A stretch of 64,000 bases of DNA, from assembly GCF_020177595.1 (NCBI RefSeq), contig NZ_JAHTBL010000001.1, forward strand, positions 1 to 64,000, in the 5' to 3' direction. The notes beneath the pieces were generated by a model that worked only from the letters and a program-made list of their open reading frames with translations, did no database searches and was not told where the DNA came from. The position numbers and the translations under genes were made by a program. Positions 16,292 to 31,200 of this stretch are shown here, in pieces. Position 1 is the first letter of the stretch. Each line of letters opens with the position of its first letter. This stretch comes from Cognatishimia sp. MH4019. GTDB taxonomy: Bacteria; Pseudomonadota; Alphaproteobacteria; Rhodobacterales; Rhodobacteraceae.

Positions 16292-19200
16292 ATGACTGAC
16301 ACCGCAACATTCACCCCAAAGCTGCGACGCATGCCGTCGCACGCCGCGCGTTTGCTCGCGGCCGGGGCTGTCGTTGCGGCGTCTTTTGCGGGGCAGGCCG
16401 ATGCCCAGATGATCGTGACCGACGGGGTCTCCGCCACACTGGTGGACACTAACGGTAACATCACGGATATCACGACCTCCACTGTGCGGGACGGATCGGC
16501 CTTCAACACGTTCAGCAAGTTTGATGTGGATGCAGGCAAAACCGTCAATGTCTATCAGCCGGGCTCCGCGCAGCGAGTGATTAGCGTGGTGAATGGTTCT
16601 GCCGCGTCGATGATAAACGGCACGCTAAACGGCCATATTGGTATCCCCGGCGCGTCAACAATTGGTGGCAACCATTTCTTCGTAAACCCCAACGGATTTG
16701 TCGTAGGCGCAGGCGGTGTCATTAACGCGGGCAATCTGACGCTTTCGGCGTCCAGCCCCGATTTTGCCGAAGATCTGCGTGATTATGCGGGCGGTGGTGT
16801 GGTTGTCGGCACCAATCCGGTGACCGCTTTGCTGGCAGGCGAGGAATCCCTCACTGGCGGTGGCGATATCGAGGTTTACGGCCGGATCAACGCGCGCAAA
16901 TTGGATTTGCGGGCTGGGGCGCGGATGGTGCTGAACGGCAATATCATCGTTCAGGAAAGCAATATTGCCCCTGCGTCTGGCACGATCAAGCCTGCCGTGA
17001 ACCTCAAGGGGATGCCCGTCGCGGGCGGCGCAGTCCTTGAAGGCGGCAAGTTGCGCATCCTGTCCAAAGGCGACATGCAGCTGCGCGGGAAAATCACCGC
17101 AAAGCGCAATGGTTCTGGCGGGTTGGTTGAGGCGCAGACGGAAGGCAATCTGAATGTCTCTGCCTCGATTGATGTCGAGGGGCGCGGCAACGGCCCGCTG
17201 AATACTGACTCTGGCTCGGTTGTGCTCTTTGCCGAAGGCACTGCCGTGATCGAGCAAAGCACAAAGATCGAAGCACGTTCGGTTGCGGGCGATGCTGGCT
17301 TCTTCATGTTGACATCCGAAGGGGACGCAACCGTCTCTGGCAAGTTCGACATGGGCGTCGATGGCTCCGGCGATGTGGGCGAGATCGTCCTGCGCGGCCC
17401 AAATGTGACTGTCGACGGCACACTGAACACCTATGGCGGTGATATCGCGATTCAGGCGGCGCAAACCGATAATCCGGCGACGGTTACAGTCACGACGGGC
17501 AGCGTGATCAACACGCGCCAAGTGGCCGATACACAGCCGACAGCGACACCGCCTTTCACCGATGGCGATCCGGTCAATGACCCCCTGACCGGGGCGTCGG
17601 GCGATTTGTTGATCACCGGCAATGTGATCAACGTGCAAAGCGGGGCCACGCTGCAAGCCAGCGCGCCCGGTGCCGACCAAGGCGGGATGGTGGCACTTCT
17701 GGCCAGTGATCAGATCACCCGTGCCGTCTGGGCCATTGATGTGCCGACCTCGACCGCGACGATCAATATCGACAGGGCAGTGATCGATGGCGGTGCGATC
17801 ATCGTGAACGCGGTCGCGCGCGCGACCAACACGATCGAAACGCTCGCTCAGGAAGAGGCGATGGCCGACAGCCCACAGACGGCTGAGGCTAAGCTGGAAT
17901 CCTTCCTCGACGAGGCCGAGGTTCTGATTACCAACACATTCAACCGGACGGTTGATACAGTAAATCGTATTTTGCCGGTGCAGGTTGCGGTGCAGAATGC
18001 GACCGCGAAGGTGACGGTCACCAACAGCACATTGACGGCTGGTGGCAACTGGAAAAACGCCGATCAATTCGCCGATACCACCCAAAAAGCTGATCTGGCA
18101 GACAGTGGCGCCTTAACGGCAGCGGGACTGGGGCGCGAGCAGTTTACCTTCCTGAACGACCGCAACCCGCTTATTCCAAGCCCGTTGCCAACGCCTTTCG
18201 ATCCGGTTGACGGGGTCGTCGATATCGCGGTGAATCTGCCATCCGCTTTCGAGGCAACAACCGACAGCATTCATATCCATTCGCATGCTGAAACGGTCGT
18301 CAATATCTCACCCGTCTCATTGGGTCTTGGCGTTGCCGTGTCGGTGACAGATACCGACAGCCGCACCAAGATCACCAACAGCGCTCTGACCGCGGCGACA
18401 GGCAATATCAACGTGCTCAGCACTGCCTCCGAGACCTCGTCGATCACGTTGAACCCCAAGAAAGCACCGGGCGCTGCACCATCTGCAATCAAGGATATTG
18501 CGCTTGGGATCATCGTGGCGAACCGGTCGCTGACAAACCAATTGAAGATTGGAGGCGGCTCGATCACTGCGACGGATGGCACGATCCGGGCTGCGGCTTT
18601 GACCGGCAAAAACCACGTTCAGTCGATCACGTCCAATGCGGGCAAGGACGGCAAGTTCGGCTTGGCGATTAACTTGGATATCAACACCTCGCTGACCGAA
18701 GCGGCGGTGGGAGGCACGATCACCGCGCGTAGCGGGTTCGATCAAGACGCCGAGACGCTCTATTTCGCCAAGAACCACACGACAGCTGCGACGATGGGGA
18801 TTGGCTCTGTCGCGTCGGCGGCGCGAAAGAACAGTGCAGCCTATCAGCAGGCCCAGGCTTTCCAGAAGCAAATCCGCGGGAAATCAACGACTGGCAAGGC
18901 CCCGACATCCACCAAGGTGTCTTGGGGTGGCGGCGTTGCGATTGATCTGCAACTGGACAATGACCGCACCTACGCGTCCTTGGGCGGAAAGTACCGCGAT
19001 CTGGACAATAACGAAACACTGACGGAAATCGGCCCGGCCATCGTTAACGTCTCCGCCGGGGCGGTTGATGTGAACGCGAGCACGCGCTTTGCCGCCCCGG
19101 TCGAGGGGGGCACGAAGCTGACCCGCAATGTCAGCGCAGCGATGGGTAAGCTTACGCAGTCGCTGAAAAAAGAAGCTCAGAAGAAGGGCATCTCCGAGGA

Positions 19201-22200
19201 TCAGCTCAAAGGTGATTTCGAGAATGCTGTGATGATGACCGTGTCGGTCAGCTCGATGGTCGGTGACACACAGGTCGAGATTGGCGCAGGCGCTGATATT
19301 CAAAGCGCTGGTGCTGTCAATGTCGGCGCGCTGACGCGCTATCCGAATACAGATATTCCAGGCGATATCAGAGCCTTGTGGCTTGATTTTACCGATCAGG
19401 TGAGCGCGTATAGCCCGGTCGGTGTCCTGAACGACAATCCCGCTGATGACATTCCTCCAGCGCCGCCCGATCTGTTTGCGGTGCTGAATCCATTGGCTTA
19501 TCTGACGACCGAGACAAAGACGAAAAGTGTCTCGCCCGGTGCCGGGAGCACAGATGGCAATACGGCGACGGATAACGGCAAACCCAAAGCCGAGGATCAG
19601 AAGCTCGCCATCGGTCTATCCGTCAACTACTTCTCGACCGATAACACCACGACAGCCGTTGTGCGCGATGGGGCCACGATCAATCTGCCCGCCGCTGATG
19701 TCGAGGTCACGGCCAAGTCCGAAGCGTTCTTTACTCATGTCTCGAACCTGCCCAAGTCGAACCCGCTGAGCGGGGGCGAGAAGGTCAATGATGCCGTCGG
19801 CGGGGCGATTGATCTGGCGCGCGCCAAGAACCTCACGACAGCCCTGATTGAAAACGGTGCCGATATCACCGCGCGTGATCTGAAGGTCGATGCGGAGACG
19901 AAGGTCACTCAAGGCACCTTGGCCTATTCCGGCGGCTCCTCGAGCAATATCGCCATTAACGGCGCGATTGCGGTCAACATTCAGGAAAGCACGACCCGCG
20001 CCCGGATTGGAGAGGCGGCAGACATCACCGCGCGTGACATTCGGGTCGAGGCGCATGACAAGTCGGTCAATTGGGGCCTGTCCGGCGCAATCTCAGGGTC
20101 CGAGAATACAGGCATCGGCGTCTCTGGTGTCGTGAACTTCGCCACGCGCGAGGTCTATGCTGGGATCGGTCCCGCAACCGGTGTCGCCGCTGTCACGCCG
20201 ACAGCTGATCCATTCATCTCAGCGCGCAATGTCACGGTCTTTGCGGACAATCAGGCGCTTGATATCGCTGTTTCCGTCGCCGGGGCCAAGGTTGCTGGCG
20301 GCACGGCGGAAGAGCCGGAACCAGCCAATAACGAGAATAACGAAGATACGATTATTCCCAGCTGGCTGTTCTCGGATGACGAAGACGATGCGCTGCAAGA
20401 CCAGAGCAATGTCGACACGCCGGAAGATCAGCAAGGTAACCGCCGCAAGACCGGGTGGAGCGTCGCTGGCGCGGCCTCGGTCAACCTTGCCTTGGGCAAT
20501 AAGACAATTGCGGAGGTCGCGTCTCCGGGCACGATTGACCTGACGGGCAATCTTTATGTCGCCGCGCAAAACAGTGGCGTAGGTGTCACTGTTGGCGGTG
20601 CGGTTGCCGCAGGTTTGAACAAGACCCAAGACACAAATGCGCTGGCCGGGGCCTTTGCGGTGCATGTGGACACGCGCGAGGTACACGCGCGCATTCTGGA
20701 CGCGACGATCACGGCGAACCGGGTTGACGTTTATGCTTATGATCGCGCGACCGTTGCCAATATCGCCGTGGGCGGGGCAGGCACCTCCAAAGGCAATGCG
20801 GCGGTTGCTGGATCGGTCGCGGTCGCGGTTCTCGATGGCGCGACCGAGGCAACGCTCAGCGGTACCATCACCAGTGTAACCGATACGATCGCGCGCAGCC
20901 GTGACGATTCCCTGACGATCGGCGTGGCCGGGGCTGTGTCGGTCAATATGTCGGCCAATAACGGGTATGGGGTCGGGCTTGGCGTGGCCGTGAATACGGT
21001 CAATCGCAGCGCGATCACGCGCATCCTTGCAGGCACGCAGATCACCACAAATGCGTTCAACGCGACCAGCGACGCCAATCAGGATATCTACGGCTTTGGC
21101 ACCTCTGTCGGTGTCGGCAAGACAGGCTTTGCAGGCTCTGTTTCCGTCAACACAATCACCGGCGGCGCGAAGGTTCTGATCGGCGCCAGCACTGGCGCGC
21201 GCACGGCGATCAACGCGACCTCTGTCGCGGTGGCTGCGCGCGAGACCAACACGATCTTCTCGCTTGCAGGTGCGTTGTCCGGCGGGCGCGCGGCCGCGAT
21301 TGGGGCTGCAATTTCCACGAATGTCATCGTGGCAGGCACCGAAGCGTCGCTTTTGCAGACCGATTTGCGCGAGCGTGATGCGGGTAACATGCTGGGGCTC
21401 GTCTCGGTCAACGCGGCCTCGTCGAGCGACATCCGCAGCTGGTCTGTCGCCGGTGCGGCCAGTGGTAATAAGGTTGCGGTTGGTGCGGCTCTGTCGGTCA
21501 ATGTCATTACGGCAGACAGTTCGGTTGATCTGACCGGATTGAACATCGGCACCGCGGATACAATCACGCTGAGTGCTTTGAACGGTCGCAAAATTTTCGC
21601 GCTGGGTGGCGGCGTCGCTGGATCAGGTCGTGGCGCTGCTGGGTTTGCCGCCACGATCAACGTGATCTATGGCAACGACACGCTGGTGACGCTGAATAAT
21701 GCGTCGGTCGACTCGCGCTCGAACGTGACTGCAACGGCCACTTCAAATGGTGAAATCAAATCTGCCGCCGTGGCGATCTCGGCCTCGGGCGACAAGGCCT
21801 CTGGTGGCGCGATCACAGTTAATGTGACCACTGCTAAGACCGGCATCTCTGCGAACAACGCCACCCTTGCAGGCGAGACAGGGATCATTCTGACCGCCAC
21901 GGACAGTGCAGCGATTAACAGCCTGGCAGGTGGGGCCGCCTTTAGCGGCGGCAACGCCGTTGGCGCGGCGATTTCCGCGAATTTTATTGCCCATGAGGCA
22001 TCAATTGTCTCCAACGCGGGTAGCTTCACGACGCTGAACGGCGATGTGACGGCCTCCGCCTCCAACACCGCGAAACTGAAAAGTGCCGCGATTGCGCTGG
22101 GCGCGTCGGGCAATAATGCGATCAGCGGCTCTATTGCGATTGGTGATATCGGCAATACCACCAAAGTCGCGCTGACCAATACCAGTATCGACGCGGGCAC

Positions 22201-25200
22201 CGGGGCGGTGACACTCTCGACCAACAAAAGCTCCGAGATCGGGATCCTATCCGGTGGGGCTGCGGGCGGTGGCGGCAATGCGTTTGGCGTCGCGCTGACG
22301 GTTGCGACAATTCATGACGGTGTCACAAGTGATCTGGCTACGGCCAATACAGTCACGGCAGGCAATTTGGCCGTGACGGCGGCCAATAGTGCCAAGGTTG
22401 AGGCTTGGGCGGTTGCTGGGGCCGGTGGGGGCTCCAACGCGGGCGCAGGATCGCTGGTCTATACGCAAATTGGCCGCAAAACCGCCAGCGGGCCGACGGT
22501 CGATCCGATTTCCGGTGACACGGGGCAAGACCCGGTTGGTGACGCGCAAACCACGGTCAAGACAAGCCGCGACGATGGTGTGTCCGCCCTAAATACGGCG
22601 CTAGGCCGCAATGATCTGCAGATCAATCTGAACAGCGAAGACGTGACCCGCGCGCGGGTGCAATTGACTGATCCAAACGCATCTCTGGGTGATGTGACGA
22701 TCACGGCGACGGATAGCTCGACCACGTCTTCGCGGGCGGGCGCGATTGCCATTGGTGGCAGCAATGGCGGGGGCGCGGCGCTGACCGTGAACCTGCTGCT
22801 TGGCACGACCGAGGCAGAGCTGCTTTTGCCAACTGTCACCAATCTGGCTGATGCCAATCAGATCGGAAAGATCGCCCTGAACACGACCCAAACCGGATCT
22901 ATGAACACATGGGCCGTTGCGGGTGGCGGCGGCGGCACAATCGGCGGCTCGGGCTCTATCATCGTGAATGTGATGAACCGTCGCGCGGCTGCACGGATTG
23001 CATCGTCTGGCGCTGGGTCTGCGGTCAATACCGGGATCGAGGATGTCGCGGTCACGGTCACCCAAAGCGGTACGATTGATGCCTTTGCGGGTGCTGTCAG
23101 CGGGGGCGGCACAGGGGCGGCAGGTGGTGCGATTGCAGTGAACGTCATCTCGGATAATGCCGCAGCGGATATCGAAAACACGACCCTTGATCTGCGCGAC
23201 AGCGCAGCGGTGGCAGCTAACCCCTTGGCGGGGGCGGGCGATGTGACGCTGACTGCCAATCAGACCTTCAACGTGAACGCCAACTCCGGCGCGGGTGCGG
23301 GCGCAGGCTCGGGTGCCTTTGCTGGCAGCTTCTCGGTCAATGTGGTGGACGGAGAGGTGCGCGCCAAGCAATCGGGCAACACGCTCTACGTCGGCGCGCT
23401 GACCCAACGCGCAAAGGCGACCAACACGCTGGGCGTGATCGCGGGCGCGGTGGCCGGTTCCGGTGGTGGGTCTGTTGGCGTGGGCATTGGCACGAACGTG
23501 TCCCGCTCGACAGTGACTGCAGAGGCGCTGGGTACGACCATGCGCGCGGGTGATGCTGTCCTCCTTGAGGCCGACGCCAATACCCGGATGAACAGCCTTG
23601 CCGCCGCAGGGGCCGTTGGCGCGGTGGGCGTGACGGGCACGGCGGTGGCCAATTCAGCTATTAACACAGTGCGCGCGCGGCTTTCCGGCGGATCGGATGT
23701 CGCGACCCGAGGCACAGCGATCCTTGATGCGCGCGCCAGCACGATTGTCGGGCTTCAAGGCGGAACAAACAGAACGCCGTCGATTAATATGAGCTTCGCG
23801 GGCGGCGGCACGGTGGGCGTCGGCGCGGCTGTGTCGGTGAACACGACCGAGAACGATGTCGCCGCGATCGTTGATGGCGATTCCTCCGTCACTGGTCTGG
23901 GGTATTCGACTGCCGTTCTGAACGGCGTGGCCCGCCGGGGTGTGGCGATCAACGCACAGGTCTCGGCCACGCAGAATATCGTGACGGCGAACGGGGCCGT
24001 CGGCGGCGTAGCTGGGGTCACGGCGCTTTTCGCGTTCAACAAGATCAGTGACAGAGCACGGGTTCTCATTGGTGGCGCGGGTGCGAATAATCGCGGCACG
24101 GTTAATGCCTTGACCCTTGCCAGCGCCATCACCGAGCTGGGGACAGGCACCGCAAATGCGGGTCAGGATGCCTATCTGCGCGCTGATATCTCGAACACGT
24201 TGGACAGCTTTGCGTTTACCGCTGCGATCGGGGCCAAGGCGGGTGCCGGGGCGGCCGCCAGCACCAGCTTTGTCGACAGTACAGCCGAGATCGCATTGAC
24301 CAAATCGCGCGTCTACGCGCAGGACAAAGTGACCGTGGCGGCCCGCGCCAAGACCGATCTGGAGACCTATGTCGCCGGTGTTGGCGGCGGTTTTGTGGGC
24401 GTGTCAGCCAGTGCAAACGTGAACCGGATCGCCAGCCAGGCGCTGGTGTCTGTGCTGGGCTCTGACATTGACGCAGGCGGCGCAACCGGTGCGTCCGGCT
24501 CGAATGTCACGATCACCAGCGATGTGGACAATGACGCAACAACTTTTGTAGGCGGCGTGGCTGCCGGTGCGGTTGGTGCGGCAGGTGCCGCGCTGGTCAA
24601 TCTCTTCGAAAGCAGCTCGTTCGTTACGGTGGCCGCGTCCGGCACCGAAAACTCGGCGATTACTGCAAGCGGCACCGCAACGCTGGATGCAACGACCGAT
24701 CTGAACACCTCGGCCTTGGCGATTTCCGGCGCGGGCGGTGGCTTTGCCGGAGCCATTTCCGCCAATGTGACGTTGGCTGAGTCCAAAACAAAGGTTGAGG
24801 TTGGTGCAAATCAGGTCGTCCGTGCGACAGGCGCTGTGACCCTGAATGCCAATGAGGCAATCAATATCAGTGGCACTGTCGGCTCTGTCGCTGTGGGAGG
24901 GGTTAGCGTCGGGGCATCGCTCGATTACGCGCGCTTTGGCGGCTCGGTTCGGGTCGTCACCGGCAATGGCGCGCGGGTGCAGTCGCAAGGCAATGTCAAT
25001 CTGTTGGCCAGCAGTTCCCGCGCTATCGGGTCGTCCGTGGTTGTGGGCTCTGTGGGTGGTTCGGCTTTGGCGGCAGCGGTCAGTCTGGCTTCGGTCGGTG
25101 CTACCGCGACCGACAGCGATGCGACAACGATGCTGGGCGATGTGAACAGCGAATTGAATGGCTCGCAGGATGGTACCAGCGGAAACGCGAGCAATGATCG

Positions 25201-28200
25201 CAGTTCAGCCGGAAAGCTGACTGCCTATGCCGGAGGCGCGGGATCAGCGAGTACCGTCAAGGCCGAGCGTCGCGGGATCAACGTTCTGGCAGGCGCATCT
25301 GCAGACCGGATCGCGGTAGAGATCGGCGGCGGAAGCCGGATCCTTGCTGGTCAAAACCTGACGACCACAGCCACAGCGACCACGTCGCTGAAGCAACTTG
25401 GCGGTGCGTTGTCTTTGAGTGCCTCTGCCGGTGTGGTGAGCGGCACGGTTGTGTCCAATGTCGGCACGACTGCGATTGTCAGCGTCGGCGCCGGGGCCAA
25501 TGTTCTGGCGGACCGCACCATCACGATGACGGCAAGCACGGGCGGGATCAGCGGCCGCGATAGCGGCAACGTCATTACGGCGGATGCAGCAACGGTGGGG
25601 GCCTCTGCCGGGATTGCCGCTGGCGTTGGTGTTGTGACCGCCAAGCTGAGTGGCAGAGCTGAGGTCAGCCTTGCCAATACCGCGACCGTGGGCGGCAACT
25701 CGCAAACCTTGGCCAATGCTTTGAACATCAATGCCACCCGCAGCGACACGGTCGATGCAGAGGTCTACAATCTCACGCTTGGCTTAGTCGGGGGTGTCGG
25801 CGCTGCAGTGGTCACGGCAGAGAACACAGGCGTTGCGCGGGTCCGTATCGGCACCACTGCGGCCACACCCGCCAATGTCTTCGCGCTGAACCTGAGCGCT
25901 TTGGCGCAGGATACGGGGCGTGTAAAAGCGAAGGCCGTCGGCTCCACCGGTGGGATCGGGATCGCTTTGAACGGCGTGGTCTCAACCGCGCGCAACAATG
26001 CCAGAACAGAGGTGTTGTTCAACGGTGCCAATATCGCGGCCACTAACATTACCGTCACCAACGACAACCGCGCCCGGTCCGAGGCAACTGCGACCGGCGT
26101 TGCGGTGGGCGCGGTGGCTGTCGGCGCCTCTGTTGCGCGCAGCTCGACAAATGCTACCGCGTTGACGCAGGTAAACGGCAATATCATCGCCTCCAATATC
26201 AGCTTTGTGACTAAGGTTAGCGACGCGTCGGGCCGCAATTCCTATGCCAGTGCGAAATCGACCGCAGGGGGTTTCCTGTCGGGCAGCGGCGCGGATGCGC
26301 GGTCTTATCTGAACTACAACGTGCTGACCGAAGTCGGGGGCAACATCGCCGCCAGCAATACTCTGACCATTCTCAGCGATGCCGCAGGAGCAAGTGCGCA
26401 GTCGGATGCCAGCGGCAAGCTGGGCGGTGCCGTTGCGATTGGTGTCGTGATTTCCCACGCAGGGCAGGGCGGTAGCGGCAACCCGATCAGTGGGGCCAAT
26501 GTCACAACGCGCATCAAGGACTTCGCGACGATCTATGCGGGCGGCGTTGGCCGGATCGAGGCGTCCAATTCTCCGGATATTCAGGCTTACTCCGAGGCCG
26601 GTTCGGGTGGTGTCCTGTCGGGCTCCGGGTCCGAGGGGCGTCTGACGCTGAACAGTGTCACCCTGACCGAGATCGGACGCCGCGGCACCACCAGCACGGG
26701 CGACGCCATGGGGGTCATGGCCGATGATCTGACGATCTCGGCCGCGCATCGCGCTGATTTGCAAGGCAAGGTCGACAGCTCGAACGCCAGCCTCGTGGGC
26801 GCGTCGGGCGCGGATTACCGGACACGGGCCGATGCGAAGGTGGACCTGATCTTCAAAAGCAATTCACTTGTGCAAGCAGGAGAGATCAACATCTCTGGCG
26901 TGAATGCCATCAAACGTCCGCGCAATGGCTGGAATGTCCAGTCCGGCTCGGGCGGCGCGCTGGATGTGGCGGCGATGGTGTCGAAAGTGGATGTCTACGC
27001 GGACATGAACATGACCTTTGCAAATGGCGCGAAGGTTCAGCAGGTTTCGCGCGCCAGTGACAACCGCCCGTTCGCCATGGGCCTCTTTACCGATATCGAG
27101 CTGATTGACCGCCAGCGTCTGGACAGTGGTGGCGCAATTGCCATTCCGATCGGCAACAGCGACGTAATCGTGCATCGCAACAACGCGATCATCACGATCA
27201 ATAATGCCGATATCCTCGCCACCGGCGATCTGACGATCTATTCGGGCGGCGATGCCAATTTGTTGTCCGAAGTAGATACCAAATCCTACGGTCTGGCGGG
27301 GGCTGCATCTTCGCTAACGGATGCCGATTACAACGCCGATCATTCAATCTTGATCCGGGCCGGTGCGAAGGTGGAGTCGCTGGGCAATGTGACGATCAAG
27401 TCGGGCCATGGCCGCAACGGTCAGCAAACCATCAAGGTCAACGCCGAAAGCCGCGTCTACAACAAGACCGCGATCCCGATCAAAACGCGCCCCAATGCCG
27501 ACGCGTTCTCGAATGTGAAAACCCAGGTGAATGTCGCCGCCGGGGCTGAGGTTCTGGCCGTGCGCGATGTGAACATCTTTGCCGAGGCCGGTAATCAGAC
27601 TGTGCGCGGTTACGGGCGCGGCAAGGATTTCTACCGCGAGATCCTTGCAGCCATTGGCAGCTTCTTCTCGAACCTTGTGGGTGGCGGTGATCTGAGCCTC
27701 GATATCATCACCGGAAGCTCCACCAAGACCCAAGACAATGGCATCGTGGTCAACGGTCTGGTGCGCGCGGGCTCGCGCAACCAGCAGGTGCTGTATCTCG
27801 ATGCGGGCAACAACCTGCGCAACGACGTGCTGGGCTTCAGCAATGATCTGGCGCAGGACATCACCTATACGATCACGCCGAACGTCAACGCGGCGGCGCA
27901 ATTGCAGCAGCGGATTGATCTGATCCAAAGCTGGCTGGACAATACGGGTCTAAACAAGGACCCAGAAGCCGTCGCCGCTTGGAACTCGGAAATTTCGCAG
28001 TTGCGCATCCGTCAGGCAGCTGCGGCCTCCGAGGTTGGTGACAAGATTTCGCTGGGTCCGATCCTGGCGGTGGAAGGCAATATCAACCTGCGGTCCGACT
28101 ATGTGAAAGGCGCGGCCACCGGATTGTTGAAAGCACCGGGTGATGCGCTGGTGAAGGTTTGGATCCGCTCGGACAGCTTCCTTGAAGTGGGCGACATCAC

Positions 28201-31200
28201 GATCCCCACCGCCGAGGGCGGTATCATTCGCTATAACGATACGGTTGTGAGCACGCCCGACGACATCAAGGCGCTTTCGACCCGTAAGACCGGACCGTTC
28301 GACTTCAAGATGGAATCCGCCGCCAGCAGTGATAGCCCATTGATCGAGGTCGTGACCTTTGGCGAAAACCTTGGCACGCTGACGGTTGAAGGCGATCTGC
28401 TGAACCGGCGCGGTACGATCCGGTTGCGGTCGAACTTTGGTGATCTGGATGTTCGCGGCGACGTCAGCGGACTGGATGTTGACCTTTACGCGGGCCGCGA
28501 CTTTATCTTTGGCTATATTCCAGGTGTGCGAAACTCAGGCGGTGACCCGCTGGCCACCTATGGCAACCAGTTTGCGTTCCGCGAGTGGTTGTATCGGAAC
28601 ACCACCGAATTGGGCGGCTCCATCCGAAATATCGGCGGTGGGTTTGGCCCGTTTGGAGTAGCGACCGTCAAGCAGCAGCCCAGCACGTCAAGCATTGTGG
28701 CTGGGCGAAATGTCTACATCACGGCTGACATGATTAACATCAACGGCCTGATTCAGGCCGGTCGGGGCAGCTATAACGTCAAGCTGGCAGCAGCGCTTGA
28801 TACCGAGATTGCAGGCATCCGGAACACTAAGACCACTGGTCTGACAACACTTTACAATCCGGCAGAGCCCTTCGTGCCGGGTGTCACCTATCGCAGCCCA
28901 CATATCAGCGGCGACACTTTCGTGAAGTTCAACCACGAGACCCAGAAGGTCGAAATCTCGCCGATGATCGTGCAGGGCGGCAATATCAACATCGTCGGCA
29001 AGGTCATCTCGACCGGTTCGGGTATTCTGCGCGCCCTTGATGGCTTTGGATCGGTCATCGTAGATTCCGATATCCTAACCGATGTCGTGATCAAGCGCGT
29101 TGACTTGGGCACCTCGGATATTGTGGGCGCAGGTCTGGAAGGCACAGTGCGGATCACCGACACGTCCAAACTGCGCAATGGCAATATCAATGACCCTGAA
29201 CCGTTCCTGACGACCGAGTATCGCCGCATCGGCACGCAATTGCAGGAATGGAATACGGCGACGTTCGACATCGTGACAGATGTCTATGCGACGACCGACC
29301 CCGTGACGGGGGTTGTCGATCCCGAGGGCCTCAAGATTGATCGCGTCGTGCCGACAAACCTCGTCAACGTGTCTACCGCTGCGTCTGGTCGCGTGGGCAC
29401 CTATAACCCGGTGGCCAACCGCGATCTGATCTATGTGAAAGCCGAAGAGACGGTCAAAGAGCAGGACATCACCAAGTGGACCTTCTACATCTTCAACGAC
29501 AATAAGATTTGGGAGGCCACGGCGACCAAGCCTGAGGAAGTCGCCTCGCGCAGTGATATCACGTCTGACCTCGGTCTTGCTCCCTATCTTGGCAGCACCC
29601 TTCGCGATGGGGCCAATAATCCTTATGACTATTTCTACGCTTTTGAGTCTCGGCGCGTCTCATTTAATGTCAAAGAAGAGGTGACCAAAGTCACGAATGT
29701 TGGTGGTCTTGGCTTCATTGGCGGTTGGGTCGCAGAGCAACGTCTGCGCACAACGACAACCCGGCAACTTTATAAGCACCGCCTCAAAGCAGATTACGGC
29801 ATCCGCATCGAATTTGACGGGCGCGACACGGGCTTTCTGGATCTTAAGAGCAAAGGCAACCTGATCCTGTCGGACACAGTGTTGAATCAGTCCGGGACCA
29901 GCACCTTCACCTCGGCACAGCGGTCTGTTCAGACGGCGTCCAAGCAGGTGCGGATCAACACCGCCACGACAACGATCACGGCGGATGACTATATCAACGG
30001 TCTTGAAGGCGCGTTCCGTCTCGATCAGGTGGATGGCACATCCCTGACCGCCAGCGCTAATTTTGGCATAGATATCAGAGAAATGTCGGGCGACATGAAT
30101 GTAAGTTCCGTCTCGGCTCTTTTGCCTGTCGTGACAGATGGAACGGCTATTCTGGGTAAGGTGAAGTTGCAGGCTGAGGGCAGCATCCTGAACGCCAGCG
30201 CCGGGACAGCCGTTTCGGGCAGCTCGATTGATCTGCTGGCGGAGTCCGGCACAATCGGTACCGATGCGAAGGCTCTGACCATTGATACGCAAGGGGGCCG
30301 TTTGGTCGCCAAGGCCAATGGCAATGCCGCGATCACGGAAGTTGCGGGCGATCTGCTGCTGAACCGTGTCGAAAGTCAAACCGGCAATGTCACTCTGCGC
30401 GTGCCGGATGGCAGCGTGCTGGACAGCAACGACATCGAACAGCGCGACATCAAGACTGAGGCTGAGTTGTTCAATCTTTGGGAAACGGAACTGGGCCTCT
30501 ATGGCGCTGGTCTGACAGCCCGGGGAGACGCACAGGTTGCGGCCCTCAAAGCGGAACGCGAGCGGGAGTTCACTGCGTATTGGGATGCGCGTCAGGCTGC
30601 TGGCGGTGCTGAGGTGACATTCACGTTGGATGCTGCCACCGAGGCCTCGTTGCTGTCGGATACAACGCTGGATGACGGCACAGTCGTTGAAGGCTGGAGC
30701 CAGGCACAACTGGACGCCTACAAAGCCGAGCGTGAGGCGCTTTATACCAAATGGAACGGTGACTACCTCGTCTGGGATGTGAGCGCCCCACCGTCGCGCA
30801 CAATCGACTACACTCCTGACGTCGCTGAAATTGCCGCGATCAAAGATGGGATCGAGTTCACGCAAGAACAGTTGCAGCGCTCGATCCGTGACAGCCTCGT
30901 GCGTCAGACAGCCGATACGCAAATTCGGATCGAGGATCCTAATGTCATCGCGCTTGGCGACATCACAATTGAGGCCCGCGACAGCGTGGGTGAGCTTCTG
31001 GATCCATACGTCCTGACCAAGAAGGCCGATGGCGATCTGACCGCAGAAGATTTGCGCCGTATTTCGGCGGCAGATGCGGCTGATATCGTTGTGGATACCG
31101 CCAACGACGAAGTGCGCATCACTCAGCGCGACGATGTGAATTTTGCGTTCAGCGGCGTTGATGCAGATGGTCGCGCCTCTGGTAAGTTGCGCATCAAGAC

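Noticed and set aside
16655-18085. 476-residue open frame on the minus strand inside tpsA
   Set aside because: It lies antisense to a gene with continuous family-like sequence. The predicted protein is rich in His, Arg and Cys with no recognisable domain, a normal by-product of GC-rich coding DNA.
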